64,000 nt of DNA from positions 48,162,015 through 48,226,014 of the forward strand of contig NC_060060.1 of NCBI RefSeq assembly GCF_020283565.1, written 5' to 3'. This DNA comes from Trifolium pratense (lineage: Eukaryota > Streptophyta > Magnoliopsida > Fabales > Fabaceae). This document shows, piece after piece, positions 21,269-32,606 of this stretch. Under the pieces are notes generated by a model. It was not told the origin of the DNA, ran no database searches, and saw only the letters and a list, made by a program, of their open reading frames with translations. The translations under genes were made by a program, and so were the position numbers. Each line of letters opens with the position of its first letter. The stretch's first letter is position 1.

Positions 21269-23889
21269 TTCATGTTGTCCACTGTTTCAATTCCCATTTC
21301 ACTTCTCAATTTTTCAAATACCTGTGTTGTTACAGCCTTGGTTAACAAGTCTGCAACTTGCTCTTCACTTCTGCAGTGCATTAGGGCCAAGTTACCATTG
21401 CTTACCTGCTCTCTTAAGTAATGGAACCTTAGCTCTATATGCTTGCTTCTTCCATGAGCAATAGGGTTCTTTGCAAGATTGATAGCAGACACATTATCAA
21501 TCTTCAAAGTCACTGTCTCACACCTGTCTTGACTGATCTCTTCAATTAGGTTTTTCAACCAAATAGCTTGACAAGTGCTGAGTGATGCTGCTATATATTC
21601 AGCTTCACATGAGGATAAGGCTACTACAGGTTCCTTCTTTGAACACCATGATATTGGTGATCCACCATAAAAAAACATATAGCCAGTTGTTGATTTTCTA
21701 TCTTCATGATCACCACACCAATTTGAATCTGTGTAGCCTATCAGCTTGCATTCTTTGCCTTTATCACTTGCAGGGAACATAATACCATAGTTTATGGTCC
21801 CTTTCACATATCTAAGTATCCTTTTTACTGCAATCAAGTGTGAACTTTTAGGCCTTTCCATGAACCTGCTAGCAATCCCTACACTGTAAGCCAAGTCTGG
21901 CCTTGTATTGCACAAATACCTCAGAGAACCAATCATCTTTCTATAGAATGTAGGGTCTACATCCTCTTCTTCTGCACACTTTGTTAGCTGTGACCTTGGC
22001 TCAGCAGGTGACAATGCAACATTGCATTTGTCCATCTCAAATTTCTTCAAAATCTCTGATGCATATCTAGTCTGGTGCATTAAGATTCCTTGCTCATTCC
22101 TCAGAAACTCAATGCCTAGAAAATATGTCATGAGGCCTAAATCTGTCATTTCAAACTCTTCCTTCAAGTCACCCTTGAACTCACTGATATAAGATTCATT
22201 GCTCCCTGTGATGAGCAAATCATCTACATATAGGCAAATTATAATGACTCCCTTTGCAGCATCTTTCTTGACATACACTCCATGTTCTGTGACACATTTC
22301 TTAAACCCTATTTCATTTAAGAATTTGTCAATCCTTTTGTTCCAGGCTCTTGGAGCTTGTTTCAGACCATAGAGTGCCTTCTTAAGCTTGTACACCTTAA
22401 GCTCTTGACCTTTCACTTCATAACCAGGTGGCTGGGCAACATATACTTCCTCTTCTATAGGACCATTCAGAAAAGCTGACTTCACATCCATTTGATACAT
22501 TGGCCAATCATTTAGGTTAGCAAGAGCAGTTACTAACCTAATTGTTTCCATTCTAGTAACAGGTGCAAACACTTCATCATAGTCAATACCTTCTTTCTGA
22601 AGAAATCCCTTTGCCACTAGCCTTGCTTTGTATCTGGTTATTTCACCCTTTGAGTTCACTTTCAGCTTGTAAACCCACTTTACATCTATTGCTTTCTTTC
22701 TCTGTGGAAGATCCACCAGCTCCCATGTTTGATTGCTTTCAATTGAATCCAATTCTTCTTTCATAGCACATCTCCACTTTTCACTTTGTAGAGCACTATG
22801 CACATCAATTGGTTCAGATTCAGCCATGAATGCTAAATGGATCAACTCACCATCATTGTTCACTTGACCATCTGAGTTCATTTCACACTCTTGTAATCTT
22901 GCTGGTAGAACTCTAGGCCTATTTGATCTTCTCACCTCAGGCACTGGCTGATTTACTTGTTCTTCACTAACTTCTTCAATCATCACACTAGTTGACTTCT
23001 TTCTGTCATTAGTGTTCCAGTCCCATTCCTTGAGTTCATCAATTATTACATCTCTACTGATCACCACATTGTTGTTGATTGGATCATAGAGTTTGTAACC
23101 TCCAGTTGAGTGATAACCAACCAATATCATCATTGTTGACTTATCATCCAACTTCTTCCTCAATTGATCTGGTGTGTGTTTGAAAACTAGTGAACCAAAC
23201 ACTCTCATATGATTCACATTTGGCTTGTGTCCTGACCAACATTCTTCTGGTGTGATACCCTTCAATCTCTTTGTAGGGCACCTGTTCAATGTATAAGTAG
23301 CAGTAGAAACTGCTTCACCCCATAACTCCTTAGGTAAATGCTTTCCCTTCAACATACACCTCACCATATCCATTATTGTTCTATTTTTTCTTTCAGCAGT
23401 CCCATTTTGCTGTGGAGTATATGGTGGGACTATGTCATGCACAATGCCTTCATTGTCACTGAATTTTGCAAATTCATGTGATACATACTCTCCACCCCCA
23501 TCTGTTCTTAGGGTTTTGAGCCTCTTACCACTTTGTCTTTCAACTGTAGCTTTAAATTTCTTAAAAGTTTCAAACACATCACTTTTCTTGCTTATCAAGT
23601 AAGTCCATAGTTTTCTGCTAAAGTCATCTATGAAACTTACAAAATACCTGTTACCTCCAATTGAGTTCACTTGCATTGGACCACATACATCTGAATACAC
23701 CACTTCAAGTACACCATTGGTTTTACTTGCTGCATGCTTGCTGAAGCTTCCTCTGTGCTGCTTTGACTGCACACACTCTTCACAAATTTCTTCAGGCACT
23801 TGCAGGCTTGGCAAGCCTGTCACCATCTTTGATTTTTGCAGTAAGCTGAGGTCCTTGAAATTCAAGTGCCCCATTCTATAGTGCCATCT
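21265..23889 (-). pseudogene. Copia pol: integrase, reverse transcriptase, RNase H
   Basis: An uninterrupted 869-codon frame from 23874, with 5 more in-frame codons (RWHYR) back to a TGA at 23890-23892. Domains in order: GAG-pre-integrase ([19 protein letters not shown]); integrase core with Asp in YSDVCGP, Asp in RTDGGGEY and Glu in [10 protein letters not shown]; a variable linker; reverse transcriptase from [20 protein letters not shown] to the catalytic [10 protein letters not shown]; RNase H from [10 protein letters not shown] through [10 protein letters not shown] to the [12 protein letters not shown] tail. This part looks enzymatically intact, but it is cut off from gag by the upstream stops and frameshift, so it cannot be made as a normal polyprotein. 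Confidence 0.9.
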
Positions 23890-24243
23890 TCATTCTTCTC
23901 TTCTTGATGCAGTCATCAAGCACTTGTGATTCAGAACATTGAGCCCAATCTTGAATGTTCTATTCTTTGACATTTCAGTTTTTAACATCAAGTTGCCTTT
24001 AGTGTTGTACACTTTCAGCAACCTATTCTCCATTATAATTCTGTAATATTTCTCTAGCAATTGGCCTATACTGAGTAGATTACATTTCATACCTGGTATG
24101 TACAATACACCAGAAATCACTGAACACTTGCCATCCTTTCTTTTGATTGTTACATCACCAATAGCTTGTACTGCAAGACTGCTATTGTCTGCAAACTTGA
24201 CATTGTGATTCTGAGTAGCCTTCATCTTGAAGGTCACTTTCAT
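23890..24243 (-). pseudogene. Copia protease-to-integrase linker, protease active site missing
   Basis: A 117-codon frame containing VKFADNSSLAV and LYIPGMKCNLLSIGQLLEK, the C-terminal part of copia proteases, ending in a premature TGA at 23890-23892. Upstream, the gag frame reads VMLLVTTKDESD and then continues in a different phase. The aspartic-protease block (W-LDTGCSNHMTG in relatives) is absent, consistent with a small deletion near 24235-24255 that also shifted the frame. Confidence 0.75.
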
Positions 24244-24255
24244 CTTTTGTAGTTA

Positions 24256-25261
24256 CAAGAAGCATAACTGAGCCTTCATCATCATCGTCATTTCTAGCCA
24301 TTTTGGCTTCAGCATCACTTGATTCCTCTTTGAATCTACATTCATCTGCAAAATGACCATAATTTTGGCAATTATAGCATTGAATGTGTTTCTTATCAAA
24401 CTTGCCTCTTCCACCTCTGCCACCTCTTCCACCTCTTCCACCTCTTCCACCTCCATTGTAACCACCTCTACCACCATTGAACTGTTTCTTCTGATTTCCA
24501 CCTCCTTTGGTATCTTGATTCTCTTTTCCATTTCCATTCTGATAACTATCTTTTCCCTTATTGCCTTGCCATTTTCCCTTTCCTTTCTTATTCTTGTTAC
24601 CCTGCTGTACTTGTAATGCTACCTCACCATTGGATTTATCAGAATTTCTCTAATTCATCCTTTGCTCATGTGCTTCTAAAGACCCTTGCAGTTCCTCAAC
24701 CTTGATAGTGTCAAGATCTTTAGACTCTTCTATTGCAGCTACCACATAGTCAAACTTAGGAGTTAAAGATCTCAGTATCTTTTCAACTCTCATTGTACCA
24801 GACACAATTTCACCACATGCTTTCATTTCATTAACTAATTTTGCAATCTTTGTAAAGAATTCACTTACAGTTTCTTTCTCTTCCATTTGTAGCTGTGCAA
24901 ACTTGCTTCTTAGGGTTTGTAGCTTCACTTTCTTCACCTTCTGATCTCCAGCATAAGCTGTAGCCAAGATATCCCAAGCTTGCTTAGCTGATTCACAATC
25001 TCCAACCTTTTCAAAGATATCAGGGCTTACACTTTGATGGATTATGAACAATGCCTTGTAGTCTTTCTTCTTCAATTCTTTGTGTTGAGTTCTTTGAACC
25101 TCTGTTGCACCTTCTGGGAGTGATTCCACACCATTAATCACTTGATCCATCACATCTTGATAATTGAACAAAACTTTCATCTGTTTGCTCCAATTATCAT
25201 AATTCTTTCCATCCAAGACTGGAAGATTCGCAGGGAATTGACCATTGTTGAAGGTTGCCAT
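24256..25261 (-). pseudogene. Copia gag with CCHC zinc knuckle, nonsense codon
   Basis: Starts MATFNNGQFPANLPVLDGK, then NYDNWSKQMKVLF (the usual copia gag N-terminal pattern). Coiled/helical gag body to codon 203, then TAG at 24650-24652. The same frame resumes with a Gly/Arg-rich run (GGRGGRGG repeats at about 24420-24460) and the nucleic-acid-binding knuckle CYNCQNYGHFADEC. Without the stop, gag would continue to the missing protease block. Confidence 0.85.
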
Positions 25262-25278
25262 GGTTAAAGCACGAACCA

Positions 25279-25292
25279 GGCTCTTGATGCCA
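25279..25292 (-). promoter_or_regulatory. Probable primer-binding site (initiator-Met-tRNA-like)
   Basis: TGGCATCAAGAGCC on the minus strand lies two bases inside the 5' LTR. It resembles TGGTATCAGAGCC, the site complementary to the 3' end of initiator tRNA-Met used by most plant copia elements, with one substitution and one inserted base. Confidence 0.6.
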
Positions 25293-25294
25293 GA

Positions 25295-25830
25295 TGTTGG
25301 CGCAGCTGAAGCTTTTGGCTTGGATCACTTTGGCCTGCACAGGCCTAGCACACAAGGATACACGCGCGCGCTGCACTGCACTCTGGCCACGCCAATGAGC
25401 ACAGTTTCTGCAGGATCTACTATCCTTGTTGCTGCAACAATGGTGAATGGATGGAAGGAATGAAAAGCACTTGTTTAACAGAGGAAGAAGAAGAAGATTA
25501 GGGAAAAATAGAATCAGTTTTATTCATCCTCAATGGGGAAAAGTAGTTGAATACAATCACTAATCATGAGCCAATTATTTATACTAGATCATCACAATGG
25601 TTGATGATTCTCTTAGGCCCTAACCAACTAACAACTCCCTAACTGACTCTAAAACACTTTAACAACCTAGGTGAAACAAACACTAACTGAATCTAACAAA
25701 CTCTATTAACAAACTAACTAACTTGCTTCTCAAGCAATTAGTTACACTTTCACTTTTTTTGCTAGCTTGCACACCAAGTCAGCTTATGCACAATATGAAT
25801 TAATCATCTAGAGTCCTCTTAGATTCAACA
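25295..25830 (-). repeat. 5' LTR of the copia element, with TATA box
   Basis: 536 bp. On the minus strand TATAAATA (25576-25583) is a good core promoter; transcription would run toward the P450 promoter region in the same orientation as the P450. Confidence 0.95.
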
Positions 25831-25835
25831 TAGTC

Positions 25836-25997
25836 CTCTAATATTAAGAAGTCAAAAATATCAAATCCATAACAGTATAAACACATATTTGATTTCCCAA
25901 AAAACTTTTGAGGCAAGTTAAATTATAAGCAACCTTTTTTGTTGGCAGAATAGAAGTTTCGGGAAAAAGGCGTGTCCACCCTAGCTTGTGTGTTGTC

Positions 25998-26078
<81 letters not shown>

Positions 26079-26516
26079 GCAGGATTCTTATCTCTCTATA
26101 TATGTACGTATGTGGTAAATATTTGTGGCAGGATTCTTGTGTCTTTCTTGGTCTTACATTCACACGATTCTTATCTCTCTAAATATTTGTGTTTCTTGGT
26201 CTTATCTCTATATATGTATGTGGTGATCAACCATAAAATGCTACGATGATCTCAATACTATTATAATGAATATAAATTTTATAAAATTTATTGTTGGATT
26301 GAAAGTTTATATCGAATAGATCATCTATAAAAAAATTTAGAAAAATTTAAAATCATTTGATATATTATTGAGACTTATAAAAATTAACGGTATTTAAGAG
26401 AAACTCATAAAACGTTAATCTTAATGGGTCTATAACATATCAAATAATTTTTAATTTTTCTAATTTTTTTTATTGATGATCTATATCATATAAATGTTGG
26501 ATTTATCTCCTTTTAA
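25836..26516. other. Right end of copy 1, AT-rich, with a TA microsatellite
   Basis: Contains a (TA)n run at 25999-26075 that is only a few units in copy 2 (about 45690). Short phrases around TGTGGCAGGATTCTTGTG repeat three times. The Tyr/Ile-repeat ORFs here are just the microsatellite in translation. Homology with copy 2 ends at 26521. Confidence 0.7.
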
Positions 26517-28302
26517 TTATTGATGATCTGTTCCAACAATGTCTGGCACATGAGTTTCCCCAAACAGTTTGTGATGAAGCGTAAGAGAAGACTTTCTTGT
26601 CATAGTGACATCAATTGCATTCTTAATATCAGGATGATGTTCTAAGATTATCCCACATAATAATGAAGGAAAAGCAATAGGCATCTTTATATCCAAGGAA
26701 TTGCCATGTTCAACAGTTTCACCAAAAATATATGCACCAAAATCAAAAAGAGTTTTAGTACCAACAAAATAAATGAATTTTCCCAAACATGTAGCCACAT
26801 CATATGTGTGAGTGGTAGGGACCCAATTGCCTGCACCAATTCTGTTGAGAATAGCATATTTGACAGATAGTTTTGTAGTAGACAACTTCATGAACTTTGG
26901 CCAAATTTTAACTTTCCCAGTAGTAATTTCCTTACTCACAGCACTATCAGATACCTCTAGCTCAACTTGAGGTTTTTCACTCCTTCCAAAATATTTGTTG
27001 ATCATAGCAGGGGAGAAGTTCACACACATTCCTCTAACATGTACTTTCTGATATTCCTTGCTCAATGGATTGTCACAATCTTCAAAAATATTCGCCAGAA
27101 ACTCTCTTACAAGTTTTTCATAACAGGGACCAAATCCCTTCACAGTCTTCATTAAACCTGCTTGCTCAATGAGGTCCAAGATGTCTTGACATTCTAGAGC
27201 ATATTTTCCCAATTCTCTCTCCAGTGCAAGTCTTCTTTTGCACACAAAATCTCATCTCTGTGCATAAACAACATAATGGAATGAAACATTGTCATAGGGA
27301 GCAACATGAACATTTTGAGGGATCTTTATTCCACCAGACTTCTTCTTTGAGGCAGAGGGTGTAATGTTTGGCACATTCTCCTCAACATCATACTCAGAGT
27401 CACTAGATGAAGCTTCTTTTCTTTTGAGACTCTGCTTCTTCTTACTAGTAGGAATAGATACTTTACTCCAGCCCTTCTTTGGCCTAACACCAGTGGTCTT
27501 TGTTCTAGTAGCAGGTGTCTTGCTTGAAGTAGGCACAGCTTGCCCTGAATTTCTTCATAACCTTTTGGCCATACCATGATGAGTTTTTTTTGGGATTTTT
27601 CTTTTTGGACTCATAGTTTTCAACATCCACAACATTGTCTAACACGGATTTCTCAACAGACTCAGTTTTCTCATACACATCCTTTTTAGAATTAACCACT
27701 TCTTCATTAAGTGTCTCAGTTTGATCACTCTCTTCAGTTTGAGAGACCCTTTCAGTTCCTTATGAATCCTTATTTGCCTCAGTTTCAGCTTTGCTTTGTG
27801 ATTTTGGATCTTTATCAGAAGATTCAGGCCCTGATTCTTTATTAGATGAACCAGGTGGAGCCACATATGCTCCAACATCCTTCTCAACATTCGACTCAGG
27901 AGCAGTCTCCTTGAGTGAATCAACATCAGGACCAAAAACATCATCTGTTGATGGCACAACATCAGTAGTATTAGTGGTTTTACCACTATCAGCTATTGTA
28001 GTTGTGGTATCTACAATATTCACATCAGGTTGCCATAAATTCCAAGACAAATTGTGATTTTCAGAAATTAGGGTTTCACCAACAAAGGATATACCAGAAT
28101 CTGGGATTATGGTATCAACAACAACCTCTTCAATGGTTTCAGCAACTGAGGGTTTGACAGATGTGTCAACATTGGATTTGACACCACAAACCAAATCAGA
28201 CATGGTGAGAGGTACTCTAGAGGTAGAATCTCTCTTTTTCTTCTTTGAACTTATTTTATCAGATTTAATCACAACAAATAAACACATGACTCTCCCTGTC
28301 AT
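26517..28302 (-). pseudogene. Retrotransposon envelope-like / plant transposon protein gene, truncated
   Basis: Minus-strand coding remnant in four pieces: 28302-27760 (180 codons, acidic Ser/Thr-rich), TAA at 27760-27762, same frame on to about 27505, a frameshift near 27540, a Lys/Ser-rich stretch 27536-27252 (KKGWSKV, SSSDSEYDVEENV), TGA at 27252-27254 where a Trp is expected (QR-stop-DFVCKRRLALEREL), and 27245-26517 (GFGPCYEKLVREFLANI, GMCVNFSPAMINKYFGR). The last part matches the so-called envelope-like or putative plant transposon protein found with legume LTR elements. Its C-terminus is cut exactly at the segmental-duplication junction. Confidence 0.65.
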
Positions 28303-28651
28303 GGATAACCAATGTTCCTTCCGAAGATGAAAACTCGAGTACTAGATGAAAACATGCGAAAGACATCATGCTTTCGTGTTGAAGAGGGTGGTGTGAAGGT
28401 GGAAAAACACAAGAAGGGGGGCAGTTGAATTGTGTTTTAGTATTTTAAAACTTTTTTGAATTAGCAGCGGATAAAACTAAAGCACAATATAAGAGGATAA
28501 AGGGTAGAGAAGAACACACAAGAATTTATACTGGTTCCTCTCACAAATCGAGAGTAGTCCAGTCCTCTTGCACTTCCAAGAGAGTTTCACTAAAATAATC
28601 ACCAAGATTACAACCACTTGCTCAAGTTAAACTAACAAGAGACTTTATACT

Positions 28652-29807
28652 TGAAATTCTGGCAGGCTGGTGGAAAGATGCTGCGAAAGATGCTACAGCA
28701 TCTCGTACCAGTACAGAACACAATAGATAAGTTATAAATAAATTAAGTGCAGGAAGATAAATAACACATATCGTTTGTTAACCCAGTTCGGTGCAACGTC
28801 ACCTAATCCGGGGATACCAATCCAGGAATGAATCCACTATAATAGCTCTAGTTCAAAACCCTCGACCAACACCCGGTACATGACTTATTGCCTAGACACT
28901 ACCCGTGCAATCCTAACTAGGAACCTCCTAGATAATGAGACCCCGTCCCAAATTCCCTCTAACAACACGTACTGTGTTGCTGTCAATTTTATAACGATCA
29001 AATATGGAGACACCCTCCTAAGAAACTAATACCTAGCCAACACTTGACTAAGTTCACAATTTGGAGTTGGTTACAAGCTTCCTCAAAGTACAATACTCAA
29101 CTCATTACCTACAAGTTTCTGAGTGAGGACATAGTGACGACCATCTCACAACCCGAGTGATTTACTTACACCAACTCTCCTAGAGAGTGGCTCAAAGACA
29201 CGAAACCCTAAAGACTACATCTTGATGAACAATAGCTTCGGTGCACAAATAGGTCTGAGTCTTCAAGTATTTATAACCTGAATTTTTCTTGATACGCAAG
29301 CTAGGTTTCCAGACTCACACTTGTAAGAATTGCGGCCAACCCTAGTTTTAAAATTAAAACAATATTTGATTTCACGCAAAAATATATTATGTATATTTTT
29401 GTTTCACATAAAGCATGCAAACCGCCTTTCAGAAGCTTGAGGAGCAAGACTTCAAATAAACAGCTGGAATCTTCATTGGCCAGCTCACAAGATTTACTTC
29501 AAAATAATTCTTCAACAAAGATTTACTCAAAAACAATATTTGATTAAATTCAAAAATATATCACGATATATTTTTGTATCAAATAATAAAACATAAACCG
29601 CCTTCAGATACTTGTGGGACAAGGCACGTCTTAGCTTGTTAGATAAGCACAAAAATTATATCTGAAACAAATCTTCCAAAGATGTGATATAAAAATTCTG
29701 CGTAAAATAGAGCATCAACAATGCTGTACGCGATGCTACAACATCCTGTGTAGCATTATGGCTGTAACTTATTTTTGCAAAATGTAGCCAACATAAAAAC
29801 CTCAACA
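28652..29807. mobile_element. Solo LTR of another retrotransposon, 1156 bp
   Basis: Begins TGAAATTCTGG, ends CCTCAACA and is flanked by ATACT at 28647-28651 and 29808-29812, as expected for an LTR left by recombination between two LTRs. No coding sequence. Contains GTTTGTTAACCCAGTTCGGT, a phrase I associate with legume LTRs. It inserted into the older LTR remnant. Confidence 0.7.
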
Positions 29808-30073
29808 ATACTCAAGTGCTCAAGTTACCTAAACAAGAGACTTCGAATAAACACAAAGGTTTACAAATTAAAGTATAGAAATACACCTACGACTTAAATA
29901 AACACAAGTATGATAAGTTACAAGTGTTTTAAGAACTATCAGAGTATGACAGAACAAGAGCTTCAGAGTTTTAAGTCTTTTGTGCAGAGATTCTTTCAAC
30001 TCGTTTGTGTGCACAGGAGAGTTGTATGTAGCAATGCAATTCGTCTTGTATTTATATGCCAATGAAGTTATAG

Positions 30074-30242
30074 GGGAATGGATTCTCTCAAGTGTGATTT
30101 ACACTTGAGAGAATAAAGTGTAATCTAACACCATCTAAATTCATTTTCTCTAAATTTTTATATGTTTCTCTCTCTTGATCAATGGTAACAAACCACACTT
30201 TATTCTCTCAAGTGTAAATTACACTTGAGAGAATCCATTCCC
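30074..30242. mobile_element. 169-bp MITE with nested-hairpin terminal repeats
   Basis: Ends GGGAATGGATTCTCTC and GAGAGAATCCATTCCC. The 48-bp terminal inverted repeats differ at one base. Each arm is itself a palindrome (ATTCTCTCAAGTGT, short spacer, ACACTTGAGAGAAT). Flanked by AAGTTATAG at 30065-30073 and 30243-30251, a 9-bp duplication suggesting Mutator-like mobilisation. Confidence 0.9.
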
Positions 30243-31353
30243 AAGTTATAGACGTTGCATATGACCGTTGATGAAGGTAAGATTATCTGCTTGAACTTGT
30301 CTTGACATGGATTTGAATAGCGTCCAAATTTGAACAAGAGTTTCAGCTACTTTGGGTTGATGCAGAGAAGACTTTCCATTCTTAGCTAAGAAGACAGACA
30401 AACTACGTTCCTTCCTTAAGACTAGGGATTATGTAAGAAGGCTATCCTGAATCACTTGTGTAGTCGCTCTCTTTATTGATAAAAGTGTTGATGCAATGAT
30501 TCAAACTTCATAACCCAGTCTTTACAAAGATCAAGATCAATCCAGAGGTTTATCATCTTCTGACTTATCAACTACTGAGGCTCTCAACCTCTGAAGCTTA
30601 CATCTTCTGAACCTTGATATCCTCTGAGCTTTGAGAACTTCTGAATGGTTATCTTCTGGCATTTTATCAAAACTTATCTTCAAAATAATTCTGCATTAAA
30701 AGCATAATTAGTAGTTTTGTCTTTACATTAAAAGCATGGTATGAATAAAACAATAGATATATAATATATCTTTCATTGATTCATCATTAGTATTATACCA
30801 AATTATAAAGACAAAACCCCTAATTTAATCTAATCCACCAAAAATGTTCTTACCTTTGCAAGCACAAGTGCACAACAGTTGATCGACGGCCAAAACTTTC
30901 AAACCAAATCTCAATTAAACAAAACCAGTTACAAAAACTTGAAACAGAATCACATCACCACCCTCTTCAATTTAAAAAAAAAAAAAAATTCTATAGCACA
31001 CAAACGCTGCACAACATTAACACATCAATTTAGTAAAGGGGAATCAAAAGCCATTGAATAAATAGGAGAAGAAACGAAATGGAAAAATGATATTTAAGTC
31101 GAACTAAGCTTACATTCTACGTTCTAAGTTGAAAAGTAATCAATTTTAAGTGATTTAAGAATACAAATATGAAAGGTAAATCGGTTGTTGGCTTTTCTAT
31201 TATCAGGTACTACTAATTTACAACGTATCTTCACATATATTTTCTTCTTCCTTTTATCTTCCTTCATTAAATGCTAATATGCAAATCCAAATAAAGAAAA
31301 TCAAAACCAAACAGTGCTTCGAATTAATACCAAGCCATGCGAGTTCTTTATAA

Positions 31354-31551
31354 ATGTCTCTTCCGTTACGGAGCTTGAAACGATTATCGAAGTTGCTACT
31401 ATTGTTATCGTCATTTTATCGGAGAGAACAAGCGGAGTTGGAGGTGGCGGTGGTTGAAACTCAATCGGAGAGTTGCGGCTGTGAAACGGTGTTGTTGGAG
31501 GAAGATGAAGACGCGAGAAGACAAATCGATGAATCTAGGAAAGGAAATTGA
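31354..31551 (+). CDS. Unrecognised small ORF, copy 2 of 687-884
   Basis: Identical to the copy 1 ORF except Arg at codon 6. Function unknown; see 687-884. Confidence 0.2.
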   Translation: MSLPLRSLKRLSKLLLLLSSFYRREQAELEVAVVETQSESCGCETVLLEEDEDARRQIDESRKGN

Positions 31552-32519
31552 GAGCGTGCAAAATGAAATTGGAAACTTATATAGTCTGGGAATCTTTTAC
31601 AAGTAAAAGGAATGTTGAGTTGCTCACAATCAAGTATTTTGATGATGTGGCACTCTATAAGAAAAGTTTACAATCTCTATTAAAAAACTTTTTCATCATC
31701 TCCTTTAATTAAATCATTTTAATTATCAATATATCAAATTATCACTATATAACTTCTTACAATTATCATAAAAAAAACCTTCTTACAAATTATGGCTACC
31801 AAATCCATAAAAAATTTATACGGAATACTCTTCTTTTTTGCTCATCATGTTGCATTGCATAACTATTTACATACTCAATAGTGTTCTAATGCAAAATCTA
31901 AAATAAATAATTTGTTTGTTTCACTAATAAAAAATTTATACTACTTTTTTTTTACTTTTCATATGATGATGATGTGGCACCTCAAAAAAAATTTCATGCA
32001 AAATTTAAAAGAATTAAATGTATTTTTTTTATTTGTTCAATTATTTTATATTTATTTATTGTTTGAAATTATAACATTTTATAAATTTATTTTCAACTAT
32101 TTATTTATTTTATTTATTATGATCTACAACACAATTTCCTTTTCTGAACTATTTTTTTTCCTACTATTGAGTTCTTTAATTATTATGATGATCTAAAAGA
32201 TTATTTTTTCTATTATTGAATTCTTTTTTGTTGACAATGAAAGATATATAACATTTTGGTGGTCCGTATAACAACATATCAATTGTGGCTCTTTTGTCTT
32301 TCTCTCATCTACTTTATTATGTAACTCCCACTTAATCATTCCCCCATTTACTTTATCATGTAACTCCAAGTAATTAATATTTGTAACCACTGCATGTGTG
32401 ACTCTCTATAGCCAAACTCTTCGTATTTTTTTTTGGGTCACATCCTAACACTCTTCCTATATTCTTTTTTTGAACAAGCCTAACTCTTCCTATATTCATA
32501 ACATACATTAATTGGTTCC

Positions 32520-32527
32520 TATATAAA
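32520..32527 (+). promoter_or_regulatory. Candidate TATA box (copy 2)
   Basis: TATATAAA, about 80 bp before the ATG at 32607; identical to copy 1. Confidence 0.4.
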
Positions 32528-32606
32528 TGTGTCCATTCCTCATATACTCATCACCTTTCACACCCAAGAAATATTTTAATTACACAACTAAGAGAGTTAC
32601 CACATC

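Larger units (their letters stand above)
20722..25830 (-). mobile_element. Ty1/copia LTR retrotransposon, 5109 bp, defective, copy 1 only
   Basis: 536-bp LTRs at 20722-21257 and 25295-25830 begin TGTTGGCGC and end ATTCAACA, and differ at only about two positions in what I compared. Flanked by TAGTC at 20717-20721 and 25831-25835; the copy 2 site (about 45443) is empty. The minus-strand order is 5' LTR, primer-binding site, gag, zinc knuckle, integrase, RT, RNase H, polypurine tract, 3' LTR; this integrase-before-RT order is copia. Lesions are a TAG in gag, loss of the protease active-site block with a frameshift, and a TGA just before the integrase. It lies 960 bp upstream of the P450. Confidence 0.95.
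1..26521. repeat. Segmental duplication, copy 1 (direct orientation)
   Basis: The first bases of the window recur at 30713, and near-identity continues with small indels to about 26521 (copy 2: 46215). Paired landmarks are 1941/32607, 2749/33416, 13153/39620 and 19762/44467. Copy 1 is longer because it carries a CACTA element, a Mutator-like foldback, a poly(A) retroposon and a copia element that copy 2 lacks. The true left edge is not visible because the window starts inside the copy. Confidence 0.95.
28395..30703 (-). mobile_element. SIRE/Maximus-like LTR remnant carrying two nested inserts
   Basis: On the minus strand the sequence runs from TGCTTTTAATGCAGAATTAT (about 30703) with many CAGAAG phrases (30550-30660) down to ACACAATTCAACTGCCCCCC (about 28400). 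This layout is what I recall for SIRE/Maximus-class LTRs in legumes. A solo LTR (28652-29807) and a MITE (30074-30242) are nested inside it. Removing these leaves roughly 1 kb. On its downstream side is the envelope-like gene with no gag or pol between. Exact ends were not determinable. Confidence 0.4.

Noticed and set aside
20722..25830. Both copia elements as the same family duplicated with the segment
   Set aside because: They differ in LTR sequence and length, gag, protease motif and orientation; only the first interrupts the duplicated unit, and the second lies outside it.
25986..26249. ORFs with long Tyr-Ile repeats (also at 58250-58540 and 61000-61284)
   Set aside because: They are translations of TA microsatellites, not genes.
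26517..28302. Envelope-like gene as evidence of an integrated virus
   Set aside because: The similarity is to the envelope-like/plant transposon protein of plant LTR retroelements; no viral replication or capsid genes are present.
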